A stretch of 64,000 nt of DNA. Origin: Oceanobacillus alkalisoli. GTDB lineage: Bacteria; Bacillota; Bacilli; Bacillales; Amphibacillaceae. The position numbers were made by a program, and so were the translations under genes. Of this stretch, positions 32,220 through 41,483 are shown piece by piece. Location of the stretch: NCBI RefSeq assembly GCF_021556485.1, contig NZ_JAKGBW010000008.1, positions 1 through 64,000 of the forward strand, given 5' to 3'. Positions within the stretch are counted from its first letter, which is position 1; every line of letters starts with the position of its first letter. A model generated the notes under the pieces. That model was not told where the DNA came from, ran no database searches, and saw only the letters and a program-made list of their open reading frames with translations.

Positions 32220-33680
32220 CTACAGCAATCCAATCCACTGCCAATACGTGGCACTGAAAATAATAATGAGGAGATAGCCAATGACAGTTAATGGTATTCC
32301 GGATTTCAGGAAATCTTTTACCGTAAAGGTTCCTGTTCCGTAAGCAAGCATACTTTGCGGTGCGTTCACTGGAAGCAGGAATCCGAAGCTGACGACGAAC
32401 TGCATAATAAGTACAAGCCCAATTGCGTTAAAGCTCGTTGCTTCCATACTGCCTGCAAGAGCGATGACGATTGGAATGAATGCAGAAGCAAGACTTGTTG
32501 CACTTGCAAAGCCAAGGTGGATCAGTATATTAAAAGCAGCAAGCAATGCAATCATCATCACGAGTGACATCGAATTAATTCCCATGGCTTCAAAGGAGTT
32601 TGCTGATAACCAGGATGCTCCTTCTGTCGACAAAAGAACAGTTCCAAGCGATACACCTGTAGCAAAAACAATCAATGTTCCCCAAGGCACTTTTTGTTGA
32701 ACTTCTTTCCAGCCAAAAATTCCAACAATCGGAGTCAGCATGACAGCTACAGCGACAATCATAATTGTCGTGGAGTCGAATGGGTGAAGCAATCCTTCTG
32801 TTGACCAGAGGATAAGCAGGGCGAGTGCGATAATAATGAGTTTCATTTCTTTACCTGACATTTTACCCAACGCTTCTAGCTGTTTTTTAAGACTGATTCC
32901 TTGCGATATATCTGGAATATCAGGTTTGATGAGTCGGGTCATGACAAAATACAAGACAAATGACATGATAATCGCCCAAGGAGCTGCGTATAGGAACCAT
33001 GCTCCCCATGTGATATCCATTCCGTATTCAGCTTGAATAAACCCTAAAGCGACCATATTCTGGGCAGCTGCTGTTTTAATCCCGATATTCCAGATTGAAA
33101 TAGACTGCACAGCTGTAATCATTAATAAAGCCGCAAGCCTACTTTCTTTTGCTAGTCCAAAAGCTGCAACAATTCCGAGTAAAATCGGTACGAGCGTTCC
33201 AGCTCTTGCAGTTGCACTTGGGACAAACAGCGCTAAAATGAAACTCACTAGAATCGTTCCCATTACGAGTCTGCCAGGTTGTGTACCTACTTTAGATAAG
33301 ATGTATAAAGCGATCCGCCGGTGCAGTCCGGTAATCTCCATCGCTGCTGCAAGAACGAGTGCGCCACCGACGAGCAGGACAGCAGTAGAGCTGAATCCCC
33401 CAATTGCCAAACTAAGAGCTTGGCTTGTGCCGTATGTTACCGATGGGTCTTCAATTGTCGGGGATAAACCGATGAATAATGCAAGTAAACTGACGATCAT
33501 CACCGCGCTTACTGGATATGTTACAGCTTCCGTTATCCAGAGAATGACAGCAAATGCGAGCACTGCGAGTGCACGTTGTCCGGCTACAGGTAATGTTTCC
33601 GGGTTAGGTAAGAACAAGATGATGAACATGACAGCAGTTGCGATAAGTAGAATGACGAAACTTTTCTTATTGATCTTCAT
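32220..33680 (-). CDS. DASS/SLC13-family sodium:anion (dicarboxylate) symporter
   Basis: 486 residues with 12-14 hydrophobic helices. Family features are LWITEAVTYPVSAVMIVSLLALF near the N-terminus, a SxTA-like FSSTAVLLVGGALVLAAAMEITGLHRRIAL region, and the C-terminal FGFLLPVNAPQSMLAYGTG, which matches the second SNT/P substrate-binding motif. Substrates in the family are succinate, malate, citrate, sulfate or phosphate; the choice is open here. ATG 33680 (MKINKK) follows GAGGAGGAATCAGCAC; the longer frame to 33782 lacks a good ribosome site. Confidence 0.87.
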   Translation of the reverse strand: MKINKKSFVILLIATAVMFIILFLPNPETLPVAGQRALAVLAFAVILWITEAVTYPVSAVMIVSLLALFIGLSPTIEDPSVTYGTSQALSLAIGGFSSTAVLLVGGALVLAAAMEITGLHRRIALYILSKVGTQPGRLVMGTILVSFILALFVPSATARAGTLVPILLGIVAAFGLAKESRLAALLMITAVQSISIWNIGIKTAAAQNMVALGFIQAEYGMDITWGAWFLYAAPWAIIMSFVLYFVMTRLIKPDIPDISQGISLKKQLEALGKMSGKEMKLIIIALALLILWSTEGLLHPFDSTTIMIVAVAVMLTPIVGIFGWKEVQQKVPWGTLIVFATGVSLGTVLLSTEGASWLSANSFEAMGINSMSLVMMIALLAAFNILIHLGFASATSLASAFIPIVIALAGSMEATSFNAIGLVLIMQFVVSFGFLLPVNAPQSMLAYGTGTFTVKDFLKSGIPLTVIGYLLIIIFSATYWQWIGLL

Positions 33681-33846
33681 GTGCTGATTCCTCCTCGAAA
33701 TCGAACAGTGTCTATTGGCATGATCTGATTCTAGCTTCATTATACAGTAAGGAAAGGTGCTTACCTGACATCTCTCTGACAATTTGTTAAACTTTTACGA
33801 CTAATTTACACTTCCCTAAAGTTGTAAAAGGAAAACGGAAACAGAA

Positions 33847-33878
33847 AAAAGGTTAAGCCATGTAGGGCCTAACCTTTT
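33847..33878 (-). terminator. Terminator of the 33883 gene
   Basis: AAAAGGTTAAGCC pairs with GGGCCTAACCTTTT, 5 bp past the stop codon on the minus strand. Confidence 0.7.
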
Positions 33879-33882
33879 GAGT

Positions 33883-34740
33883 TCATTTATTATACTTTAA
33901 AGCACCATTTGGTTCTGGAATTTCGTTTGGTTCGAGCTGGTTCATTTTACAGAAATGCAAAAAGAATTCTTCCGCAAGTTGTTTTTCATTTGGATCTTTT
34001 TTGAGTGATACGATATCTCTCAAAATTTGTGCAGCCCAAATATTATCGAAATAACGATATTTCCCAGTGTTCCATGTCATGCGGTGCGGGTATTTTTCAT
34101 TAATATAATAATTCCAAAACAGCATGTCTTCGGCTTCTTCGTCGGAAAGTTTTAATCGAAGTTCAGAATGAGCAGGAATGAGCCCGTCTTCTGCGAGTCT
34201 CCCGATAAATGTTTCTTCTACCATGTATAGCCCGACGATTTTACGTTCGTTTTCATCTTCTTCATCATCCCGTTTGGTAAGCAACACGAGGCTGTTTTGA
34301 TGGAGACGAACGGGCTTGTTCGGATTCCCTTTGTTTTTACCGCTTCTAATTTCGCCAGCGAATACTTGCCAATCGGCAAATGCTTGCTCTTCTTCTGTAT
34401 CCTCAAGCCAAAATACAAGTTGGGATTTTTCATGAAGCCGGTGGTTTTTCAATAATTTCTTAAGTTCATTCTTGCGTTGCTGTTCTAAAATACGCTGTGC
34501 TTGTTCTTCTTCCCGTTCTTTTTCCAGTTGTTCCTGTTTTGCTTCAAACTTTGTAATAGCTTGTTTTAATGTTGCTTGTGCTGAATCATCCTTGAGCTTT
34601 AAAAACTTTCCAAAGGCATCAGGAAAAACAAACTTCTTCGTTTCCTTATCAAAATCAATCGTTACAAACTCATCATCTTGGTCCACAATATTACCTTTAC
34701 CGAAACTTTTGTGCATGACCTTTTTGTCAATCAGATTCAT
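33883..34740 (-). CDS. Conserved protein with UvrD-tail-like N-terminus, unknown function
   Basis: 285 residues, soluble. The first ~40 residues (KKVMHKSFGKGNIVDQDDEFVTIDF) resemble the small beta-barrel found at the C-terminus of UvrD-type helicases and in RNA-polymerase-binding tails. A charged coiled coil follows (about residues 60-110, rich in Glu, Lys and Gln), then a globular C-terminal region (DMLFWNYYINEKYPHRMTWNTGKYRYF). No enzyme motif is recognised. ATG 34740 follows AAAGGAGTGGAAAA. It stands alone, with its own terminator. Confidence 0.72.
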   Translation of the reverse strand: MNLIDKKVMHKSFGKGNIVDQDDEFVTIDFDKETKKFVFPDAFGKFLKLKDDSAQATLKQAITKFEAKQEQLEKEREEEQAQRILEQQRKNELKKLLKNHRLHEKSQLVFWLEDTEEEQAFADWQVFAGEIRSGKNKGNPNKPVRLHQNSLVLLTKRDDEEDENERKIVGLYMVEETFIGRLAEDGLIPAHSELRLKLSDEEAEDMLFWNYYINEKYPHRMTWNTGKYRYFDNIWAAQILRDIVSLKKDPNEKQLAEEFFLHFCKMNQLEPNEIPEPNGALKYNK

Positions 34741-34818
34741 TTTTCCACTCCTTTAGATTATGCCCACGACATTCTTTTCGAGCGATACGACTTCTGCAAG
34801 TATGTTTACCGGTCCAAC

Positions 34819-34863
34819 AGCGGGGGAGTTTTGGGATGAAAATAGAGCATCCCAATTCAAAAC
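34819..34863 (+). repeat. Possible decayed omega-RNA-like end
   Basis: CCAACAGCGGGGGA and, after a GGGATG/CATCCC stem, CTCAATGAAG resemble the corresponding parts of the 39709-39854 element (CCAACATTCAGCGGGGGA ... CTCAATGAAG). The downstream GTTTCAC is missing. Short and uncertain. Confidence 0.3.
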
Positions 34864-34949
34864 TCAATGAAGATGCGCTGGAAAAGTATCATCGTAAAAT
34901 TACTACAACTATAGTATATCACTTTTTAGTGAAAAACACAAGTTATCTA

Positions 34950-34979
34950 TTGACATGGACATTTTATCTGTTGTATAAT
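34950..34979 (+). promoter_or_regulatory. Consensus sigma-A promoter with no gene behind it
   Basis: TTGACA (34950-34955), 18 bp, TATAAT (34974-34979): both hexamers match the consensus exactly. Transcription would start near 34987 and run antisense into the 3' end of the tetR gene (35033-35617). No convincing reading frame follows on the plus strand. Confidence 0.6.
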
Positions 34980-35032
34980 GAAAATCTTTTGGCATTAATA
35001 TTTCAACTGTCCCTTCCAAGCAAATCTTACAA

Positions 35033-35617
35033 TCAAGCGAAGTTATCCCAATTACTTCCATAGATCCCATGGTTAATTAAATTATTAATCAGTTTGGCCA
35101 TTGCATGTGGTGGTTCTTCCATGCCGCCGAGCAGCCACATCTTCAATACATGCACACTCCCACTAATGATAAAAGCGCTCATATAAGAAGAAAGTGGTTG
35201 ATTGGCATTTTCCGTGTCAATCCATTCGTTGCGGATGGAGGTCTGTGCGACCTCTCTTACTTTCCGTTCAAAAGAGGTCTCTCCACTGGCATTTAATAAG
35301 ATGATTAATTCTTCTTGCTTGGCTGCGAAATAGCTGATTAGCTTCTCGGTCATGCGCAGTGCGTCTTCTTTTTCCTGTAAGTTATATGTATCAATATATT
35401 GCTTCATATCAGAGACGATCTCATTTTCAATCGTCTCAAGAAGTTCAAATTGGTCGCTGTAGTGCGCATAGAAGGTAGAACGGTTAATATCTGCACGCTC
35501 ACAGATTTCTTTTACCGTGATGGAGGAGAAGCTTTTTTGTTTCAACAATTGGAGTAAGCTTTTCCTTAAAACCATTCGTGTATATTTCTTTCTGCGATCT
35601 AGTTTTTCAGAAGTCAT
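35033..35617 (-). CDS. TetR/AcrR family transcriptional regulator
   Basis: 194 residues. The N-terminal helix-turn-helix reads SSITVKEICERADINRSTFYAHYSDQFELLETIE (residues about 30-63), the classic TetR_N domain. The C-terminal ligand/dimer domain of about 125 residues ends GGMEEPPHAMAKLINNLINHGI. It is divergent from the MMPL/YhgE-like export pair, and an inverted repeat TATCCAAC...GTTGGATA lies between them. Most likely it represses the export genes until an inducer binds. ATG 35617 follows GAAAGGTGACAAAAAT. Confidence 0.9.
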   Translation of the reverse strand: MTSEKLDRRKKYTRMVLRKSLLQLLKQKSFSSITVKEICERADINRSTFYAHYSDQFELLETIENEIVSDMKQYIDTYNLQEKEDALRMTEKLISYFAAKQEELIILLNASGETSFERKVREVAQTSIRNEWIDTENANQPLSSYMSAFIISGSVHVLKMWLLGGMEEPPHAMAKLINNLINHGIYGSNWDNFA

Positions 35618-35643
35618 ATTTTTGTCACCTTTCTAACCGGAGT

Positions 35644-35674
35644 TATCCAACATTTCAATTAAAAACGTTGGATA
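35644..35674. promoter_or_regulatory. Probable TetR operator
   Basis: TATCCAAC (35644-35651) and GTTGGATA (35667-35674) form a perfect inverted repeat with a 15-bp spacer in the divergent tetR/MMPL control region, 27 bp before the tetR start. Confidence 0.6.
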
Positions 35675-35700
35675 TTAGACGGATTTTATCGAACTGACTG

Positions 35701-35730
35701 TTGATAAACCAACATCGTGTTTTATATAAT
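35701..35730 (+). promoter_or_regulatory. Promoter of the MMPL gene
   Basis: TTGATA (35701-35706), 18 bp, TATAAT (35725-35730). About 27 bp downstream of the TetR operator. Confidence 0.65.
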
Positions 35731-35775
35731 AATATCGTGACATTTTTTAAATGTAAAGGCAGGGGAACAGAGAGG

Positions 35776-37840
35776 ATGAACCACGATAAATATTGCAGCC
35801 TGGATTATTGAAAAAAGAAAGTCAATTGTCATTACGTTCGTAAGTCTTGCTGTTATTAGTGTCATCCTTCAATTTTTCGTTTCGGTTAATTATAATATGG
35901 TAGATTATCTCCCGGATAATGCCCAATCAACCGAAGCGATTGAAGTGATGGAGGAAGAGTATGGGGGAGCAATCCCGAATACGAATGTAATGATTTATGA
36001 TGTTTCCTTGCAGGAAGCACTTGTTTTTAAAAAACAACTCGAAGCAATCGATGGCGTGACGGATGTGCTCTGGCTTGATGATGTCATGGATATCAAGACT
36101 CCGATTGAAATGGAAGACCCAGATGTCGTCGAGGGCTATTATAAAAATAATAATGCACTCTTTTCTTTTGTTGTCCGTGACGGGGAAGAGGTGCGGATTA
36201 CCGATGAAATTTATGAATTGATTGGTGAAGAAAATGCGATGGCTGGGGAAGCGATGGATACAGCGACACAGCAAAAAATGGCTTTTACCGAAACGATGTA
36301 TGCAGCAGCATTGCTCGTACCAATCATCATTATTATTCTTATTCTTTCCACGACTTCTTGGGTCGAACCGTTCTTTTTCTTAATGGCAATTGGAATTTCG
36401 GTTCTGTTTAACCTTGGAACGAATATCTTTATTGGTGAAATATCGTTCGTGACACAATCCGTTGCACCAATTCTGCAGCTCGCCGTGTCACTGGATTATG
36501 CGATATTCTTACTGCACAGCTTCTCCGATTACCGGGAAAAGGTCGGGGATCCGAAAGAGGCGATGCAGCTTGCGATCAAGCGTTCATTCCCGGCAATAAT
36601 CGCTAGTGCATCAACAACCTTCTTCGGATTTATCGCACTAAGCTTCATGAACTTTGAAATTGGTTCTGACCTTGGGTTCAACCTTGTAAAGGGAATTATC
36701 TTTAGCTTTATTAGTGTGATGGTCTTCTTGCCGGCATTTACGATTATGTTTTACAAATGGATTGATAAAACAAAGCACCATCCGTTTGTTCCTAGATTAA
36801 ACAAGGTAGGAAAAGGACTATTAAAATTGAGATTTCCCGTATTCGTTCTTGTCATTCTATTAATTGTTCCAGCGTTTTTAGCACAAAGTCAAACCGACTT
36901 TATCTATGGCATAGGGGAGCAGCCAGAAGAGACGAGAGCAGGTATGGATATTGCAAAAATCGAAGGAGAGTTTGGGAAAAATACGCAGGTCGTTCTTCTC
37001 GTTCCTAAAGGTGATATCGGCAAAGAGGAGCAGCTCACACAAGATCTATTAGGAAATGACGAAGTGAAAAGCATCATGAGTTATGTTACAACAGTCGGCG
37101 CAGCTGTTCCGCCTGAGTATTTAGATGAAGAAGTAACGAAACAATTCTATTCGGAAAATTATAGTCGATTTATTTTAAATACGACAACGGAAGATGAAGG
37201 GGAGGAAGCTTTTTCATTTGTAGAAAAGGTGGATGAATCGGCATCAGCATATTACGATAATTTTTATATGCTAGGTGAGAGTGTCACCCTCTACGATATA
37301 AAATCTGTTGTGACGGAAGATAATACGTTTGTGAATGTCATGACAATTGTAACCATTGCTCTCGCACTTATTGTGGCATTCAAGTCATTATCATTCCCGA
37401 TTGTCCTATTGCTCACGATTCAGGCATCGGTATGGATTAACTTGGCGATTCCATACTTTACGGAATCTCCGCTTGTGTTTGTCGGGTATCTTATCGTAAG
37501 TACGGTGCAGCTAGCGGCAACGATTGATTATGCGATATTGCTGACAGAAGACTATACGTTGAAACGGAAAGAAATGCCTGTCTTTCAGTCTATTAAACAG
37601 GCACTGAATGATAAGTTCTTCGCTATTCTTATCTCGGCGTCGATTCTTTCCAGTGTCGGCTTCATCCTCTGGCTTACATCGACGAATCCAATTGTGTCGT
37701 CGATTGGACTCTTGCTTGGCAGGGGAGCATTGCTAGCGTTCCTATTAGTGATTATTTTCCTGCCGGCATTACTCGTATTATTTGATAAAGTAATTGAAAA
37801 AACGACATGGAAAGCGAATTTCTACAAGGAGGAGCGATAA
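35776..37840 (+). CDS. MMPL/RND-type membrane exporter, start region disrupted
   Basis: About 686 residues with two repeats, each of one helix, a large outer loop and five helices. MMPL signatures are LAVSLDYAIFLLHSFSDYRE and AATIDYAILLTEDYTLKR. The first helix (INIAAWIIEKRKSIVITFVS) is encoded from about 35783 but has no standard start codon in frame. The obvious start, ATG at 35776 behind AGGGGAACAGAG, is one base out of frame: removing one C at 35781-35782 would give MNTINIAAWII. Starting instead at ATG 35897 would delete helix 1. A sequencing error, a real frameshift or a rare ATA/ATT start are all possible. It overlaps the next gene by 1 bp. Confidence 0.75.
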
Positions 37841-39663
37841 TGAAAAGTATGAAGAAAATTTTAATTTCCTTACTCTGCTTATTCCTCGTGCTGCCTTGGC
37901 TTGCACCGTTTACGGCTGCTTCTAATCATCAGAATGAGACTGAAATTGAAGCGGAAGATGCAGGAGAAACAGCTGGTAAAGATGAAGTGGTTTATGCAAC
38001 ATTAAGTCCCTCTGGTGCAGGAAAAGAGCTTTATATCGTTAATAGTCTCGAAGTAACGGAAGCGGGCGAGATTGCTGATTATGGAGCATACTCGAATGTG
38101 AAGAACCTTACCGATTTATCTGAGATCAGCCAATCCGGTGATGTGGTTGAAATGAGTGCATCTGTTGGGAAGTTCTATTACCAAGGTACGTTAGATCATA
38201 CAAACTTGCCTTGGGATTTCAAGATGACGTACTACCTTGACGGGGAAGAAGTGACACCGGAAGAACTTGCAGGAAAAGATGGAACCCTTGAAATAGAGAT
38301 TGATACAACTGAAAACGAAGCGATTGACCCCATCTTTTATGAAAACTATTTACTCCAGATATCTTTTGCGTTTGACGGAGAGAAAACAAGCAATATTGAA
38401 ACAGATGAAGGTATTCTGGCAAATGCAGGAAAAGACATCCAAGTAACTTATACGGTACTGCCGGAAGAAGAAGCGGTATTATCGGTGACAGCTGATGTAA
38501 CAGATTTTGAACTAGCTGGTATAGATATATCGGCTATCCCGCAAAATATGTCGATCGATGCGCCGGATACAGATGAATTCACAGCAGAGATTGGTACACT
38601 TGCTGATGCTTTGCAATCAATTGATGATGGCGTTCTTGAATTGAAGGGTGGAGCAACAGAACTACACGAAGGGACGACGGCATTACAGAGCGGTTCAACC
38701 GAATATAAAGAGGGAATACAGGCTTTAAATAACGGTTCCGGGGAGCTTGTGAGTGGTTCGAAAGCTATTCAAGACGCACTGGCAACGATTGATCAATCAC
38801 TTGGCGATACAGATGGTATTGACGGCGGTGATTTTAATATGATGACAGAAGGCCTCGAGGAATTTGCCAGTGCACTACGAGAAATTAAAAATGGCTTAGT
38901 TGAATTAAAAGATGGATTCGGTGCAGCTTATGAAGCACTTGATGAGGCCATTACAGCAATTCCCGGACACGAAGTTAGTGAAGAAGAAATCATTGCATTA
39001 AAACAAAGCAATGCAAACCAAGATACGGTGGATAAACTGCTTGAAGTGTATACTGCGGCATTAACGGTTAAAGGAACGTATGAACAGGTGAGAGACGGAT
39101 TTTCCGCAGTTACAAGCACACTGGAAACAATGATAACATCCTTGGAAACAATTGTAGGTTCAATACAGGAACTGATTGCTGGATTCAATGAGTTCCTTGA
39201 AAAAATGGACCCGACGAGCGGATTAAAGGAATTACAAGAAGGAATTTCTACCCTATCAGCTAACTATCAAGCGTTCCATTCCGGGCTTGTTACGTATACG
39301 GAAGGCGTCGGAGAACTTGCTGCAGGCTATACGGAAATCGATGCAGGTATTGGTGAATTAAATAATGGTACCGGTGAGCTGGCAAGTGGTGTTTCCGAAC
39401 TTCGGGATGGCACGGCTGAACTTGCAGAAGCGACGCAGGATATGCCGGAACAGGTAACAGAAGAAATTGATGAAATGCTCGCCCAATATGATAAGTCCGA
39501 TTTTGAAGCTGTTTCATTTGTGTCCGACAAAAATGAGGAAGTAAATTCGGTTCAATTTGTTTTAAAAACGGAACCGATTGAAAAAGCAGAGGAAACAGAT
39601 GAAGCGGAAGAAGAATCGGAAAAGAAATCACTTTGGGAACGGTTTTTAGATTTATTCAGATAA
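37840..39663 (+). CDS. Secreted YhgE/Pip-like repeat protein, partner of the MMPL exporter
   Basis: 607 residues. A signal peptide (about residues 1-28, ending FTAAS) and an acidic mature part are followed by two regions of the LxxGxxxLxxGxxxL pattern (about residues 255-310, e.g. LELKGGATELHEGTTALQSG, and 485-530, e.g. YTEIDAGIGELNNGTGELAS), as in the extracellular part of YhgE/Pip proteins and ESX accessory proteins. No C-terminal membrane helix, only WERFLDLFR. ATG 37840 overlaps the MMPL stop (TAATG) and follows AAGGAGGAGCGATA. It probably acts outside the membrane with the exporter under TetR control. Confidence 0.78.
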   Translation: MKSMKKILISLLCLFLVLPWLAPFTAASNHQNETEIEAEDAGETAGKDEVVYATLSPSGAGKELYIVNSLEVTEAGEIADYGAYSNVKNLTDLSEISQSGDVVEMSASVGKFYYQGTLDHTNLPWDFKMTYYLDGEEVTPEELAGKDGTLEIEIDTTENEAIDPIFYENYLLQISFAFDGEKTSNIETDEGILANAGKDIQVTYTVLPEEEAVLSVTADVTDFELAGIDISAIPQNMSIDAPDTDEFTAEIGTLADALQSIDDGVLELKGGATELHEGTTALQSGSTEYKEGIQALNNGSGELVSGSKAIQDALATIDQSLGDTDGIDGGDFNMMTEGLEEFASALREIKNGLVELKDGFGAAYEALDEAITAIPGHEVSEEEIIALKQSNANQDTVDKLLEVYTAALTVKGTYEQVRDGFSAVTSTLETMITSLETIVGSIQELIAGFNEFLEKMDPTSGLKELQEGISTLSANYQAFHSGLVTYTEGVGELAAGYTEIDAGIGELNNGTGELASGVSELRDGTAELAEATQDMPEQVTEEIDEMLAQYDKSDFEAVSFVSDKNEEVNSVQFVLKTEPIEKAEETDEAEEESEKKSLWERFLDLFR

Positions 39664-39697
39664 AAAAGATGCACCTTCATACTGGGTGCATCTTTTT
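39663..39697 (+). terminator. Terminator of the MMPL operon
   Basis: AAAAAGATGCACC (39663-39675) pairs with GGTGCATCTTTTT (39685-39697), followed by more T. Confidence 0.88.
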
Positions 39698-39708
39698 TTT
39701 GCGTTATT

Positions 39709-39854
39709 ATCACGCATTAACGGTCTGTAATCCCCCACCTCTAAACACGATGGAAATCTAAGATGTGAAGATGGGGGATAAACAGTTCGTAAATCCCTGA
39801 TTCTGTTCAACCAACATTCAGCGGGGGAAAGCCCCCTCAATGAAGTAGTTTCAC
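39709..39854 (+). mobile_element. Solitary TnpB-element 3' end / omega-RNA-like element, copy 2
   Basis: Better-preserved partner of 4554-4706. It opens TTATCACGCATTAACGG, carries a stem CCCCCACCTC / GAAGATGGGGG, the text GTTCGTAAATCCCTGATT, and a terminal hairpin GGGGGAAAGCCCCC framed by CATTCA and TCAATG, then GAAGTAGTTTCAC. The terminal hairpin plus GTTTCAC is what I know from tnpB right ends in Bacillales; there the bases after TTTCAC act as the guide of the omega RNA. Here those bases are TTTATAAGGAACTT, the 3' end of the M20 hydrolase gene. No transposase is attached. Confidence 0.65.
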
Positions 39855-39855
39855 T

Positions 39856-41061
39856 TTATAAGGAACTTTTTTCTGAAGTAGATTGCATATGCTCCGCTTT
39901 GATTTGCTCAAGCAAAGTTTGATCGGTGAGTAGCCGGTAACCGGTAGTTGCTAACGCTTTGGCACCGTTTAGGAGTGCGTGATCTCCAAGCTTGGATTTG
40001 GCTGCTTCCCGAAATTCAACTGTATGAGCAATAAGATCATCGGGACCGATTTTAATATAGCAATGGGCGGTTGGAATTTCGTAACTAATGTTGCCAGCGT
40101 CCGTCGAAATCTTTCCTTCCGTTTCTTGAATAACGAGTTCTTCTCCAACACCTGTTAACTCCTCTCCAAGTACTTCATCTAGCAGGGGAGTAATGACAAA
40201 GTCTTTTACTTCATTTTGAAACCGCTCGATTTCCACTTTCGCACCAGTGGCAAGAGCTGCCCCTTCAGCGACTGCGCGGACTTTCGCTGCAACGTTCTCC
40301 GTCTTTTTCCATGAGTCTGCCCGGATAAAAAAGCGGGCAGCTGCGTATTCTGGAATAATATTCGGAGCATCACCGCCATCTGTAATAATGCCGTGAATCC
40401 GAACGTCTTGAGGTAGCTGCTGTCTTAATGCACTGATACCGTTAAACAATTGGATAACTGCATCAAGTGCATTGATACCTTCTTCTGGAGAAGTTGCCGC
40501 ATGGGCGGATTTTCCGTAAAATTTAAAATCAAGTGGTTCGACAGCGAGTGTATCTTGAGAAAGCGTCGTTTTACCACCTGGGTGGAGCATGAGTGCAGCA
40601 TCGATATCTTTCAAGTAGCCATGCTTTACAAAGCTCCCTTTCGCACTGCCATTCGGTCCACCTTCTTCAGCAGGCGTCCCGAGCACAACGACTCGTCCAC
40701 CTGTATCCGAGACAACTTTTGAGAGTGCTATTGCCGCGGCAATGCTGGATGTTCCGATAATATTATGCCCGCATGCATGGCCAAGACCTGGGAGGGCATC
40801 ATATTCTGCAAGGTATGCGATAGTAGGGCCAGGCTTTCCGCTCTCTTTTATCGCGTAGAAGGATGTTTCATGGCCAGCTACAGCTTTATCAACCTTAAAC
40901 CCTTCGTCGCTTAAGTTTTTAATATGTAAATCACTTGCGAAAAACTCTTGATTACCGATCTCAGGTTTTTCATGTATGGAGTGACTTGTTTGGATATAAT
41001 GTTCTTTATTATTTTCTATCGATTGTATTAACGCATCTTTCACAGCTTTTGTCATTGCCAC
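39856..41061 (-). CDS. M20 family metallo-amidohydrolase (AbgA/AbgB-like)
   Basis: 401 residues. Motifs of the M20D amidohydrolases are visible: AYLAEYDALPGLGHACGHNIIGT with the metal-binding His and Asp, VVVLGTPAEEGGPNGSAKG with the catalytic Glu pair, and FKFYGKSAHAATSPEEGINALDA in the dimerisation lid. It hydrolyses an N-acyl or peptide-like amide, e.g. p-aminobenzoyl-glutamate or an acyl amino acid, using two metal ions in the cytosol. The GTG at 41061 lies 6 bp behind GGAGGAG; an ATG at 41055 is the alternative. The omega-RNA-like element abuts its stop codon. Confidence 0.88.
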   Translation of the reverse strand: MAMTKAVKDALIQSIENNKEHYIQTSHSIHEKPEIGNQEFFASDLHIKNLSDEGFKVDKAVAGHETSFYAIKESGKPGPTIAYLAEYDALPGLGHACGHNIIGTSSIAAAIALSKVVSDTGGRVVVLGTPAEEGGPNGSAKGSFVKHGYLKDIDAALMLHPGGKTTLSQDTLAVEPLDFKFYGKSAHAATSPEEGINALDAVIQLFNGISALRQQLPQDVRIHGIITDGGDAPNIIPEYAAARFFIRADSWKKTENVAAKVRAVAEGAALATGAKVEIERFQNEVKDFVITPLLDEVLGEELTGVGEELVIQETEGKISTDAGNISYEIPTAHCYIKIGPDDLIAHTVEFREAAKSKLGDHALLNGAKALATTGYRLLTDQTLLEQIKAEHMQSTSEKSSL

Positions 41062-41154
41062 TTAAAACTCCTCCTTTTTAAATCAACAATCTCACTTAAT
41101 AAAACCAAAGTAACCCCAACCTTGTCAAGCCCTTGTAACAACTCATCACTCTCA

Positions 41155-41365
41155 TACAGCGTAAGTGTGCCTAACTCCGAAACTCACTTCTGGAGGTCCG
41201 CAGTCCAGACACCTCTCGCACCTGCTGAGCGGCTGGTGAGCCTCCCGCAGGAGTCTCGAGGTGTCTGGACTGCTACCAGGAAAGGCCGAATTTGAATCAC
41301 TGTTTAATGTTCTGGAAAAAGTATACTCCTTATCGTGGCGGAATAACTTCTATTTAAAATAACCA
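41155..41365. repeat. GC-rich TIR element, copy A (left half only)
   Basis: It begins TACAGCGTAAGTGT and contains GCAGTCCAGACACCTCTCGC, GCTGAGCGGCTGGTGAGCCT, CTCCCGCAGGAGTCTCGAGG and TGTCTGGACTGC, so GTCCAGACACCTC and GAGGTGTCTGGAC pair over the whole block. It ends with TATTTAAAATAACCA, where copy B continues into a second palindrome that is absent here. No gene is seen in 41062-41483; the remainder is AT-rich upstream DNA of the FMN reductase gene. Confidence 0.8.
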
Positions 41366-41483
41366 GACATAGAAAGTTGAAGGATTGTGCAAGATAGAAG
41401 GAAAGAGCAATTCGATTGACGGGTTATTAATGATAACTTACTATTGAGTTGTAATTAAATTTAAAAAGAATAGGATGATTGAG

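Noticed and set aside
34836-35063. Plus-strand reading frame MKIEHPNSKLNEDALEKYH...
   Set aside because: It is mostly over AT-rich non-coding sequence, has no family look, spans a promoter and runs antisense into tetR.
35897-37840. MMPL protein starting at ATG 35897
   Set aside because: This would remove the first transmembrane helix, which is clearly encoded upstream in the same frame; no ribosome site precedes 35897.
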